The translations under genes were made by a program, and so were the position numbers. Below, piece by piece: positions 56,427 through 64,000 of a stretch of 64,000 nt of DNA. This stretch comes from Agrobacterium fabrum str. C58 (GTDB taxonomy: Bacteria > Pseudomonadota > Alphaproteobacteria > Rhizobiales > Rhizobiaceae): contig NC_003063.2 of the NCBI RefSeq assembly GCF_000092025.1, forward strand, positions 868,001 to 932,000. The letters are read 5' to 3'. Position 1 is the stretch's first letter, and the number at the start of each line of letters is the position of its first letter. Below the pieces are notes generated by a model. That model had not been told where the DNA came from, did no database searches, and worked only from the letters and a program-made list of their open reading frames with translations.

Positions 56427-57278
56427 TCACGAGGGACGAAATGCCCCTGTGATCCGTCGAAGCACGGCATTCGCGTGGTCGCCGGTGACCGTGGAAATCA
56501 TCACGACATCCAGTTTCGGAAGTTCGGGGAGCGAGCGGCTCCTGACTTGTCGCACGCTGGCGGGAGCAGCACTTTGTGCCAGAAGCCCGACACCAATTCC
56601 GGCTTCGACTGCAGCTCCCACCGCCGTTGCCCCGGTGCCGACGAACACCTCGCGCCAGGCGATATCAGCGCTCTCCAGCGCCCGAAGGGCCATGGCTCGC
56701 AAATTGCAAGGTTCCGGCTGAAGCACAAGAGGCACGGGAACGTCTGAACGCAGATCGAAATCCGCACTGCCGTACCAACCAAAGCTTTCCTGAAACAACG
56801 GCTCTCCATCCCGGCGGATATCATCGTGCCGCAACACGACGATCGCATCGAGTTCTCCGGCATCATAGAGTTCAAGCAGCGTTCTGGTGCCGGCGGTGCG
56901 AAGATGAAGCGTAACGCTCGTCACGCGCTCGCTGACCACTCGAAGTATCCGCGGCAGGTCGGCACCAATCAGATGATGCGTGACACCGATCGCCAGCCGC
57001 GTCGGCTCCTGACCAAAGACATCAAGCGCACGGCGGCCGGCAGCGACATAGGCGCGCGCGGGTTCCAAAAAGCGTTCGCCTGCTGCCGTCAAACGCACGC
57101 GGCGCGGAGTCCGTTCGACCAGGCGATGTCCCAGCATGTCCTCAAGCCGGCGCAAACGGAGGGATATTGCCGCCTGCGATGTATTCATCACGCCTGCAAC
57201 CTGCGTGAACGACTGCAGTTCGGCAACGAGAAGAAAAGCCTCGACGGCCTCGGGATCCAATGAGCGCATGGCACTCAT
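56427..57278 (-). CDS. LysR-family regulator (ArgP-like) divergent from an MFS transporter
   Basis: This 283-residue LysR protein has an N-terminal HTH (DPEAVEAFLLVAELQSFTQVAGVMNTSQAAISLRLRRLED) and an effector domain. The ATG at 57278 lies within the palindrome 57277-57291; a second ATG at 57269 is as plausible and would free the palindrome for an operator. The MFS gene starts 90 bases away on the other strand and is the likely target. Confidence 0.82.
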   Translation of the reverse strand: MSAMRSLDPEAVEAFLLVAELQSFTQVAGVMNTSQAAISLRLRRLEDMLGHRLVERTPRRVRLTAAGERFLEPARAYVAAGRRALDVFGQEPTRLAIGVTHHLIGADLPRILRVVSERVTSVTLHLRTAGTRTLLELYDAGELDAIVVLRHDDIRRDGEPLFQESFGWYGSADFDLRSDVPVPLVLQPEPCNLRAMALRALESADIAWREVFVGTGATAVGAAVEAGIGVGLLAQSAAPASVRQVRSRSLPELPKLDVVMISTVTGDHANAVLRRITGAFRPS

Positions 57279-57291
57279 AACAAACTGTTAT
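57277..57291. promoter_or_regulatory. Palindrome at the LysR start, probable LysR box
   Basis: ATAAC-AAACT-GTTAT, a perfect inverted pair with T-N11-A geometry, located 78 bases before the MFS start and touching the LysR start codon. It is likely the autoregulatory site. Confidence 0.5.
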
Positions 57292-57368
57292 CGCTGAAAC
57301 TTGCAAGCCCCTAATTCTATCGATCCTTCAAGACGGCTATTGCACGAAAATCTTGATAGGAGTTTTTC

Positions 57369-58625
57369 GTGTCGTCACAGATTTCTTCATCGTCGCCTGG
57401 CCCTGCCCCCGCCGCCGACCCTCACATATGGGCAGTGCTTGCCGTGGCGGTCGGAACGCAGACCGCAGGCTCGTTCGTATCGCAGGGAATTTACATTCTC
57501 GTGCCCTTCTGGCGGGAAGCATTCGGCGTGTCGCTCGCATCCGCGTCACTTGCCGTCACCGTCATGAACGGTGTCCAGATCGCAACGATGTTCACGCTCG
57601 GCCGTGCCATCGACATTCACGGCGAGCGCCGTATCGTCGGCATTGCCATGCTCGGTATGGCGATCGCCATGGCCTGCGCGGCAACATTCGCAAACAGTCT
57701 GCCCGCGCTGCTTGTTTGCATCGCATTTCTGGGCGGCACCTATGCAGCTGTCCAACCGGGCGGCACACGAGCAATCATGCGCTGGTTCCCGCCCGCCAAA
57801 CGTGGAATAGCCACAGGGTTTCGGCAGGCCGCGGTTCCCTTCGGAACGATGATCGCAGCGGCCCTCCTGCCGTTCATGGCAGTTCGTTACGGGTGGCATG
57901 CGGCTGCATGGCTGTGCGCCGGTGTTTCCATCGTCGGCGCAGCACTTTTCTGGGGGCTATACCGCGAGGCAGGCGACGTTGCGGCCAAAACAGAGCGTCC
58001 GCTCCCCTTGGCAAAACTCGCCCGCATCGTCGGGCAGGATCGCAGCTTCTGGCCCGTTTTGCGACTTGGTATTGCCATGTCGGCGTTTCAATTCACCCTG
58101 ACCGCACACGTCATCGGCTTCATGGCGGACGGCCTGGGGCTTGGTCTTTTTGTCGCCTCCTCGATGTTTGCCGCAGCACAGCTCGCGGGCATTCCCGGCC
58201 GCATTCTCCTGCCCTGGCTCAGCGATCGCTTCCGGCCGGGTCTTCGCGGCCAATCGTTTGGGCAGGTATCCATCATTGCTGCCAGCGCCGCAGCACTGCT
58301 CGCGCTTCTTCCCATCGGCACGCCATCACCGGTTATCCTGCTCGTGCTTATCATATTGGGGATATTCGGGATCGGCTGGTTTCCGCTTTACCTTCTGCAG
58401 ATCGCCGAGAGCGCGCCGAAAGGCTCGATAGCATCGACAATCGCCTTCGCATCCACGATCTGTCTGGCTGTCATGGCTATTGGGCCCTACCTGTTCGGGC
58501 TTCTGGTCGATAGTTTTGGTTATGGGGCAGCCTGGTCAGCACTTATCGTGCCGGTAGTTGCGACCGCGATACCGCTCGCCATCTCGTCCCCACGCCTGCC
58601 GAAAGCTCAAACCGGTTCGCCGTGA
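57369..58625 (+). CDS. MFS transporter, 418 aa
   Basis: This major facilitator transporter has twelve predicted helices. The cytoplasmic loop 2-3 motif reads GRAIDIHGERRIVG, and FRQAAVPFGTMIAAALLP is the helix 5 region. It resembles MFS members in the cyanate/anion-organic group, but substrate is not clear. The start is GTG with AGGAG 6 bases upstream. It is divergent from a LysR gene. Its stop is about 160 bases before the left end of the genomic island. Confidence 0.82.
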   Translation: MSSQISSSSPGPAPAADPHIWAVLAVAVGTQTAGSFVSQGIYILVPFWREAFGVSLASASLAVTVMNGVQIATMFTLGRAIDIHGERRIVGIAMLGMAIAMACAATFANSLPALLVCIAFLGGTYAAVQPGGTRAIMRWFPPAKRGIATGFRQAAVPFGTMIAAALLPFMAVRYGWHAAAWLCAGVSIVGAALFWGLYREAGDVAAKTERPLPLAKLARIVGQDRSFWPVLRLGIAMSAFQFTLTAHVIGFMADGLGLGLFVASSMFAAAQLAGIPGRILLPWLSDRFRPGLRGQSFGQVSIIAASAAALLALLPIGTPSPVILLVLIILGIFGIGWFPLYLLQIAESAPKGSIASTIAFASTICLAVMAIGPYLFGLLVDSFGYGAAWSALIVPVVATAIPLAISSPRLPKAQTGSP

Positions 58626-58787
58626 GATAGGATCTTGAAATCCAGGCGCCGAGGAACGCGACCGTATTCAGGCCAGCGTCCGCAGCATTCCCTCTATCAC
58701 AGGTGGCGTCGGTCTTGTTACTGCCGGGCCGATCATGGGACCTTAGCTAATTTCGACGCTAGTGGCACTAAAGGAGTTTCGGCTGAA

Positions 58788-58807
58788 TGGCGGAGAGGGT
58801 GTCCGCC
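58788..58807 (-). other. Candidate attL: tRNA-Ser 3'-end fragment
   Basis: TGGCGGAGAGGGTG, read on the minus strand as CACCCTCTCCGCCA, has the form of a tRNA-Ser 3' end: acceptor strand CCTCTCC, discriminator G, then CCA. The rest of a tRNA is missing, as at the fragment side of an island inserted in a tRNA gene. The same bases form an inverted repeat GGCGGA-N7-TCCGCC. Assignment is tentative because only 14 bases match. Confidence 0.4.
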
Positions 58808-58823
58808 AAACCTCTGTGTCATG

Positions 58824-58906
58824 TCGTCTCATATCGTCTCCGATAGCCTTTATATCAAAGGTATTTAGATTGGCGCCCTTATTGGCTTGTCGCATCTCGT
58901 CTCATA
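58824..58906. repeat. Integrase arm-type repeats
   Basis: TCGTCTCATA occurs at 58824-58833 and 58897-58906, with a partial copy TCGTCTCC at 58834-58841, between the candidate att core and the integrase gene. Direct repeats in this place fit arm-binding sites of a tyrosine recombinase. Confidence 0.5.
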
Positions 58907-58944
58907 CAATGCGAGCCTCTTGTTAGGGTAAATGTTGGGGTGCC

Positions 58945-60135
58945 ATGGCTATCATCATGAACAAGCTTTCTGCGAGGGCGGTAGAAACAATCAGCAAGCC
59001 AGGCCGCCATGGAGACGGCGGTGGCCTTTACTTGGTGGTAGACAAGAGCGGAGCGAAGAGATGGGTGTTCCTCTACCGTCGCAGCGACCGACTCCGGGAA
59101 ATGGGTTTGGGCGGAGTACATTCCGTCACGCTAGCAAAGGCCCGCGAACTGGCCCAAGATGCGCGAACGAAGTTACAAGCCGGCGTCGATCCAATCCAAG
59201 CAAAGCACACCGCACCGCCACTCGTTCCAACGTTCGGCGATGAGGCAGACGATTTTATCGCAGCCATGAAGCCTCAGTTCAGAAATGCGAAACACGTCGC
59301 GCAGTGGGAAATGACGTTGCGCGAGTATGCCGCACCCCTCCGTCAGAAGCTGATCACTGAGGTGACGACTGCAGATGTCCTCGGGGTATTGAAGCCGATT
59401 TGGCTCACGAAATCGGAGACAGCATCACGCGTTCGAGGTAGAATAGAACGCGTGCTTGACGCAGCAAAGGCGAAGGGGCTCCGGACTGGCGAGAACCCGG
59501 CCCTATGGCGCGGTCATCTCGACAAACTACTGCCCAAGCGCAGGAAGCTGGCGCGCGGGCATCACAAAGCGATGCCCTATGCCGACGTCGCAGCGTTCAT
59601 TATCGAGTTGCGTAAACGTGAGGCCGTCGCGGCTACCGCGTTGGAGTTCACGATCCTGACCGCTGCCCGATCCGGTGAAACACTGGGCGCGAAATGGCAT
59701 GAAATTGATTGGAAAGACAAAATCTGGACGGTGCCGGCCGAACGGATGAAGGCGGCTCGGGAGCATCGTGTTCCCTTGTCTTCTCGCACTATTACGATCC
59801 TTAAAAAACTTGCGGAATTCGGCTCCGACGAAAACTCATTCGTTTTTCCAGGGCAGAAACCTGGGAAGCCGTTGTCTGTGATGGCAATGGACATGGTATT
59901 GCGCCGAATGGAAGTGGACGTGACTGTGCACGGCTTTCGCTCATCTTTCCGAGATTGGTGTGGCGAAGTATCAAACTTCCCGCGCGACGTGGCGGAGGCT
60001 GCACTGGCTCATGTCGTCGGCGACAAAACGGAACGCGCTTACCGCAGAGGCGATGCTCTTGAGAAGCGTCGGAAGCTTATGGCTGCCTGGGAAAAATTTT
60101 GCATTGCGGAAATTAAGAAGAACCCGAATTCGTAG
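58945..60135 (+). CDS. P4-type tyrosine integrase
   Basis: This 396-residue site-specific recombinase has an N-terminal DUF4102 arm-binding domain (about 5-90, GRHGDGGGLYLVV), an SAM-like core-binding domain and a catalytic domain. The catalytic set is R242 (TAARSGE), H329 and R332 (VHGFRSSFRDW), H356 (LAHVVG) and the nucleophile Y366 (RAYRRGD). All key residues are present, so it should be active. It marks the left end of an island whose cargo is less GC-rich than the chromosome. Start could be the ATG at 58957 as well. Confidence 0.93.
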   Translation: MAIIMNKLSARAVETISKPGRHGDGGGLYLVVDKSGAKRWVFLYRRSDRLREMGLGGVHSVTLAKARELAQDARTKLQAGVDPIQAKHTAPPLVPTFGDEADDFIAAMKPQFRNAKHVAQWEMTLREYAAPLRQKLITEVTTADVLGVLKPIWLTKSETASRVRGRIERVLDAAKAKGLRTGENPALWRGHLDKLLPKRRKLARGHHKAMPYADVAAFIIELRKREAVAATALEFTILTAARSGETLGAKWHEIDWKDKIWTVPAERMKAAREHRVPLSSRTITILKKLAEFGSDENSFVFPGQKPGKPLSVMAMDMVLRRMEVDVTVHGFRSSFRDWCGEVSNFPRDVAEAALAHVVGDKTERAYRRGDALEKRRKLMAAWEKFCIAEIKKNPNS

Positions 60136-60342
60136 CATGAAGCTTCCGCTACACAATCTCCAGACCTCGGATCGAAACCGTTTTGGACGTATGCCTCATT
60201 ATCCTGAGTAGAGATGGCACACCCAAGAACGGCAAGTCAGCCTTAATTTTGCCCGAAGTGCATTTGGCGCTTAGCACAATCTGGCTTTGAAAAAAGCGCG
60301 TTTTGATTTATCTCTCCGTTCACCGCTGGGGACATACTTTGG

Positions 60343-61884
60343 ATGATAAAATTGCAGAACGAGGCCTTGGACGTTTTCGAGGATTGCCGCGCGGCGTTGG
60401 ACGAAATTGGCGGCCGCCTGCGACCACAGAACAGCCCCGAGTTTTTTAAAGTCGTTAGCGTTATCGACAAGGCCAAGGCTAGATTAAATGCAACTATGAG
60501 CAAATTAAGCTTGGCGTCACCCAGCGCTGTAAGGAGGATTTCCGACAGTGTTGAGCAACTCACGACACATACTGAATTTGAATTCTTGAACAAAATTGAT
60601 ATTCACGGCATTAATATAATTTCTCGAATAAATGATGTTGTAGTCGGGCTTAGGACAATTTCTGAACGTATTGAATACGATATTTTTATTTCTGAACATG
60701 GCAATCAAATTAATTCCAATCTTATTGGCGCCACAGAAAATGATGAATCCATTCGAAATAATATTCACAACATTCGAAAATATATTTCTGAAGCGATGGA
60801 TATATCGCGGATGCCAATAACGGATCTCCTAAGCCTAGGGGTACTAGAGGATTTAGTATTTCAATTGCGGCGAACCTTCGATCTCGCAAATCAACTAGCC
60901 GCAGCTATTCCCAAAGCACAGCGAAGCGCGATAGCGCGCCTGTTCACCGCGTTAGAAACAATTGGAGACGATTTTAGCTCGGTGTTAGATCACAAACCGA
61001 ATCTACGCATCCAGAACGCGATCCGAAAAGCGATGGATGTCGCGGGGGAAATGTTCGAGCAGATTTCAGACACTCCTGCTAAAAGTGGACTTTCAAGTGT
61101 TCCATCGCAACAAGCGGTAGCACCCTTTCAATTCGCTATTTCGGGCGATCGGCTAACGCTCCAACCACAAATTGCTCACCCAAAAGACCAATCCGAGCTC
61201 CTTGCTATGGCAGCATTGCGAGCTCTGATCCTTCAAGCCGAAGACATCACCGAAGACTTGGAAAACTCAAACCATCCACGCTTATTTCGCGCTTTCGGCC
61301 GACTTCGTGAAGGGCTTAGGGCTGGCTCTAACATCGTGGAAATCGGTATGCTCTGCGCCTCGTTTGAGGGACAGGTTGGCGCCGCGCTTGATGAGTTGTC
61401 CGATAGCCTATCAGCTCTACTGGTCGGCTTTGGTAAAGGCGTGATGGACTACGCATCTCAATTCAAGGAGTGGCAGGATTTTTCTGACAATGCGGCCGAA
61501 GCGAGTTTTGCGTCTAAAGACGCCGAGAATTACGCAAAGATCGCCAGGGTACTCGCAACCGAACTTGAGCGTCGACACGAGGTCGACTCACGGGTTCCAG
61601 AAGCCTTACGCCAAGTTGCTGATTGGAACTCTACGACAGATTCTCCGCGGTCACGTTTAAGCCTGGGTAGGACAGTTTTGAACATAATCACAGTTTGTTT
61701 CAATGACTTCGTTAGAGCGCCCGCACAGACTGTCCTGAAAGTCACCGGTACGGCGGTAACGGTTATCGTGCTTCACCAAGCGGCATTGTACGCCGCGGAG
61801 ATATCGAAAACTCCCGAAGGTGCGTGGCTTCGGCCCGCAGTCAGAGTTATTGAAAATAACATTGGAAAGCTAGAAAAGTTCTAA
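60343..61884 (+). CDS. Island-encoded unknown protein, 513 aa, with C-terminal membrane segment
   Basis: I do not recognise a family. The protein is largely helical with repeated heptad-like stretches, no signal peptide, and one hydrophobic segment near the C-terminus (about residues 470-490, TVLKVTGTAVTVIVLHQAAL). It would be a cytoplasmic helical protein anchored at its tail. The first 600 bases are markedly AT-rich with ATA and TTA codons, unlike the chromosomal genes. It follows the integrase by 207 bases and is probably independently transcribed. A toxin or defence role is possible from context only. Confidence 0.65.
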   Translation: MIKLQNEALDVFEDCRAALDEIGGRLRPQNSPEFFKVVSVIDKAKARLNATMSKLSLASPSAVRRISDSVEQLTTHTEFEFLNKIDIHGINIISRINDVVVGLRTISERIEYDIFISEHGNQINSNLIGATENDESIRNNIHNIRKYISEAMDISRMPITDLLSLGVLEDLVFQLRRTFDLANQLAAAIPKAQRSAIARLFTALETIGDDFSSVLDHKPNLRIQNAIRKAMDVAGEMFEQISDTPAKSGLSSVPSQQAVAPFQFAISGDRLTLQPQIAHPKDQSELLAMAALRALILQAEDITEDLENSNHPRLFRAFGRLREGLRAGSNIVEIGMLCASFEGQVGAALDELSDSLSALLVGFGKGVMDYASQFKEWQDFSDNAAEASFASKDAENYAKIARVLATELERRHEVDSRVPEALRQVADWNSTTDSPRSRLSLGRTVLNIITVCFNDFVRAPAQTVLKVTGTAVTVIVLHQAALYAAEISKTPEGAWLRPAVRVIENNIGKLEKF

Positions 61885-62047
61885 TCGAGTTTGGAGCGCG
61901 GTGAGTGGCCTTTTGCGTCAAGACGCGAATTAGCTTCCCGCAAGCCCGTTTTACCTATCCTTTGCCGCCCGCGCTTTACGCGCAACACGACGCCGCCCAA
62001 AGTATCTGAAGAAGCTAGTATGAATCTTTGAGCTGACCACCGTCCCT

Positions 62048-62587
62048 TTAAGCCCTGTTCGCTTGTGGCAAAGCCCACTCGATATTCTGTTTGAAGAGCT
62101 TCACTAGCTCGTCTCGGATTTCTAGATATTCCGGGCTGTCTTTGCTTAGAGATTCTGGTTTAAGCTCCCGACAGATCGCAACAACAGCGTGGTTCGGATG
62201 TTTCCCGCCGCTCTCGTCAGTTCTACAATCGTCGAAAACATGCAGCGCTTGTATGGCGGGCAAAGTGGTGACCCTTATTTCCCGGACTCTGCCCGTTTCA
62301 GCGCTAAATAAATCGTAGAGCGTGGCGTCAGAAGGGCCTGTTTCAGAGAGCGTCTTTGTGATATCTCCCAATTCGCTCTCAGTATTACTGAATCGACGCC
62401 ACACGGAAAGGGAACCTGCCAGTAAGTCGTTATTTTTAACGAACGATGGCCGCACCTTGCCTGAGTTGTTGTAGTGCATTGTTTTCCCATACGCCGCACG
62501 ACAAATTTTTTCGTCGTTCTGGACGGGACCAGGTGACGCCTCATCTTGCTGGATTTTTTCGTTAGGACAAAGAGAGGTGCACGTCAT
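62048..62587 (-). CDS. Island unknown protein, 179 aa (third gene of operon)
   Basis: I do not recognise this protein. It is a soluble polar protein; the C-terminal half contains VTTLPAIQALHVFDDCRTDE and a helical KDSPEYLEIRDELVKLFKQN tail. The start ATG is 12 bases after the stop of the upstream gene, with no clear ribosome site, suggesting coupled translation. It is the last gene of the minus-strand operon and converges with the 513-aa gene. No signal peptide or membrane helix. Confidence 0.55.
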   Translation of the reverse strand: MTCTSLCPNEKIQQDEASPGPVQNDEKICRAAYGKTMHYNNSGKVRPSFVKNNDLLAGSLSVWRRFSNTESELGDITKTLSETGPSDATLYDLFSAETGRVREIRVTTLPAIQALHVFDDCRTDESGGKHPNHAVVAICRELKPESLSKDSPEYLEIRDELVKLFKQNIEWALPQANRA

Positions 62588-62599
62588 TTATTCGATGGC

Positions 62600-63295
62600 T
62601 TACCGCGTTATAAGCTCAAGCACGCCTTCGCTCATAATCTTACTGGTTATATGAGCGGTTTCAGAGATACGAATTTTCCACGCGGGAACGGTTGGATGCG
62701 ATGAAAGAAACCCACCCACTTCCCCTCGACCAAGAAACGTGAGACTGAATGATGAAGTAGAGTCTTCGTTCATCCATCTCAAAATAACGCTCCCGTCGTC
62801 TGGGTCAACTTCTGTCTCAGGTTCAATCACTTCCGCAGGTAATAAGGTTGTCACTGTCAATACGTCACGTAAGACAGAGTCCGGTGGAGGAACGGAGTTC
62901 TCACCTGCCCAACCTGGCGTCAGGCGCCCAAGCTCGCGGATAATCTCTTCGCCCACACCGGCGTAAGGCGCCGTTTTCTGCTTATTGGTGTCCAAAACGT
63001 GGTTAGAGATTGCGGCATTATCATTGACGTTGTCCAACGCGTGTTTGAAAACGTCCGGCCACACTAAGGGAGCGAAGGTGCGGCGGTGTTTGCGAATAAC
63101 ACTAGGACGGTGAAAAGGCTCGCGTCTGATAGTCGACGAAATAATTGCTTCGGAATCAAGATCGTATTCGTCGTCCAAACTAAAGAAATCGATTACCTCA
63201 AGAGGCGCGTCCGCTTCGAACGCCAAACCCCTTCCCGCCAGCATGCCTTCCACAGCATTAGGGAATCTCTTTTCTGTACTATTATAGTTTGCCAT
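62600..63295 (-). CDS. Island unknown protein, 231 aa, with WxG-ENS motif
   Basis: This is the second gene of the operon. The region LGRLTPGWAGENSVPPPDSV followed by a strand-rich segment (DPDDGSVILRWMNEDSTSSFSLTFLG) resembles a family of unknown proteins with a GWDGYGA-type motif. Such proteins, from memory, often sit next to TIGR04255 genes. GGGAGAGAGCA precedes the ATG. It overlaps the upstream gene by 14 bases, so the two are coupled. Function unknown. Confidence 0.6.
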   Translation of the reverse strand: MANYNSTEKRFPNAVEGMLAGRGLAFEADAPLEVIDFFSLDDEYDLDSEAIISSTIRREPFHRPSVIRKHRRTFAPLVWPDVFKHALDNVNDNAAISNHVLDTNKQKTAPYAGVGEEIIRELGRLTPGWAGENSVPPPDSVLRDVLTVTTLLPAEVIEPETEVDPDDGSVILRWMNEDSTSSFSLTFLGRGEVGGFLSSHPTVPAWKIRISETAHITSKIMSEGVLELITR

Positions 63296-64000
63296 TGCTC
63301 TCTCCCAGACCTATGCGTTCGCTCATGTCACCTACGATCAATTCGCTGAGCAGCAACTTGTTTGATCTATGCAAAGCTTCCATTATTGATCCAAGAGCTT
63401 GGAAATCGTCGTCGAGAATATCTGCTAAAGCTAGATCTACGCCCGTATTTCTCGTTTGCACGTGTGTGATTTCGACACGGGCCTCGTCGCTTTGCCAAGA
63501 AACATCGACATCAAACGCGTGTAACGTGCGGACGTCCTTATTTTCTTCAATCATCCAACTGAAATAGGTATTCCAAGGGCCTATTGCATCAAGGACCGAC
63601 TGTGGCAGCTTGTCGCTACTCTTTAGCAAATTAGTGATGGAATAGCTCTTTGCATCTGATAGAAAGGCGTCCTTCACCATTAAGTTTACTGCGCTAACCA
63701 TTAGCTTTTCTTGCGCAGAGGCGAGGATTCGAATTGCATTTTGGAAATGCTCTCGGGCAATTCCCCAAGTCCGATCCCACCGAGAATAAATATAACACTC
63801 GATCTCAATTTGCGATGAGCCGATTTGCATCGACCACATTGGGGTCGCATCCGGTCTAAGAAAAGCAAACATTATCCCGGGAGCCTTGGTGGCGCGACCG
63901 TTCACATCTACGTCAATGTCGATAATGCGTTTCGCAGGCATTTCGTCTTGCCATAACGAATGCTGGCGCTCTATTTCAAATATGGCTTTCGGAGTGATTG
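63282..64000 (-). CDS. TIGR04255-like protein, C-terminal part (5' end outside window)
   Basis: An ATG exists at 63941, but the frame stays open to the right edge and the extra residues (ITPKAIFEIERQHSLWQDE) read like protein, so the start is probably beyond the window. The portion SMQIGSSQIEIECYIYSRWDRTWGIAREHF and the ending MEALHRSNKLLLSELIVGDM match the pattern of TIGR04255, a sporadic family of unknown function. It heads the three-gene operon of the island. Family call is from memory and not certain. Confidence 0.5.
   Translation of the reverse strand, partial: ITPKAIFEIERQHSLWQDEMPAKRIIDIDVDVNGRATKAPGIMFAFLRPDATPMWSMQIGSSQIEIECYIYSRWDRTWGIAREHFQNAIRILASAQEKLMVSAVNLMVKDAFLSDAKSYSITNLLKSSDKLPQSVLDAIGPWNTYFSWMIEENKDVRTLHAFDVDVSWQSDEARVEITHVQTRNTGVDLALADILDDDFQALGSIMEALHRSNKLLLSELIVGDMSERIGLGESNGKL

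Larger units (their letters stand above)
58626..58944. other. Intergenic region with left edge of genomic island
   Basis: This 319-base gap holds no gene. Its left half resembles the chromosome. From about 58788 it carries the tRNA-Ser-like att fragment and the integrase arm repeats listed separately. The integrase promoter must lie just before 58945. Confidence 0.5.

Noticed and set aside
58626-58944. Intact tRNA gene as integration site
   Set aside because: Only a 14-base tRNA-Ser-like 3' end is present; no D-, anticodon- or T-arm follows.
1-64000. CRISPR arrays, rRNA operons, insertion sequences
   Set aside because: No regularly spaced repeats, rRNA-like sequence, transposase or terminal inverted repeats were seen.

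Overview
The window reads as chromosomal DNA of an alphaproteobacterium of the Rhizobiaceae, most likely Agrobacterium/Rhizobium. This rests on gene content and order (gltB/gltD, a complete kdp operon, a hutXWV-H2 operon of the Sinorhizobium type, an asparagine operon of the Rhizobium type), high GC, frequent GTG/TTG starts and many GntR/LysR regulators. It is an inference from protein resemblance; no database was searched.

Layout: 1-5162 glutamate synthase (gltD 5' end, a small membrane ORF, gltB). 5534-6586 threonine aldolase. 6619-15030 the potassium operon kdpFABCDE with two extra tiny membrane proteins. 15263-20059 asparagine use: asparaginase and permease on the minus strand, aspartase divergent from them, a GntR regulator, and two copies of a shared operator. 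20269-26418 an RND efflux pump with two lipoprotein adaptors and a divergent TetR. 26454-32032 hutC and hutX-W-V-H2; the last gene has lost the catalytic Ala-Ser-Gly of histidine ammonia-lyase. 32299-41008 is a mosaic of small units: an MFS exporter, a MYG1-family protein, a PLP gamma-family enzyme with a divergent Lrp regulator, two LysR/enzyme pairs and an iron-permease-family protein.

41227-50811 is a sugar catabolism regulon resembling the non-phosphorylative L-fucose route: SDR, mutarotase, GntR, D-threo-aldose/L-fucose dehydrogenase, UxaA-family dehydratase and a CUT2 ABC transporter. Four promoters in it carry the same AT-rich motif. 51370-55731 is a methionine module: mesD (core methionine synthase) and mesX (DUF1852) face a cobalamin riboswitch that precedes a hotdog thioesterase and a MetR-like LysR gene. 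This suggests that B12 status, through the riboswitch and the LysR protein, controls a B12-independent methionine synthase. 55782-58625 holds a GNAT and a divergent LysR/MFS pair.

From about 58788 to the right edge lies the start of a genomic island. It has a tRNA-Ser-like 3' fragment, repeated integrase arm sites, a P4-type tyrosine integrase, a 513-aa AT-richer unknown gene, and a convergent three-gene operon headed by a TIGR04255-like protein that runs off the window.

No rRNA, complete tRNA, CRISPR array or insertion sequence was seen. The most unusual items are the riboswitch/MetR/mesXD circuit, the MIO-less HutH2, the four-site GntR regulon, the small proteins inside kdp and glt, and the unknown cargo of the island.
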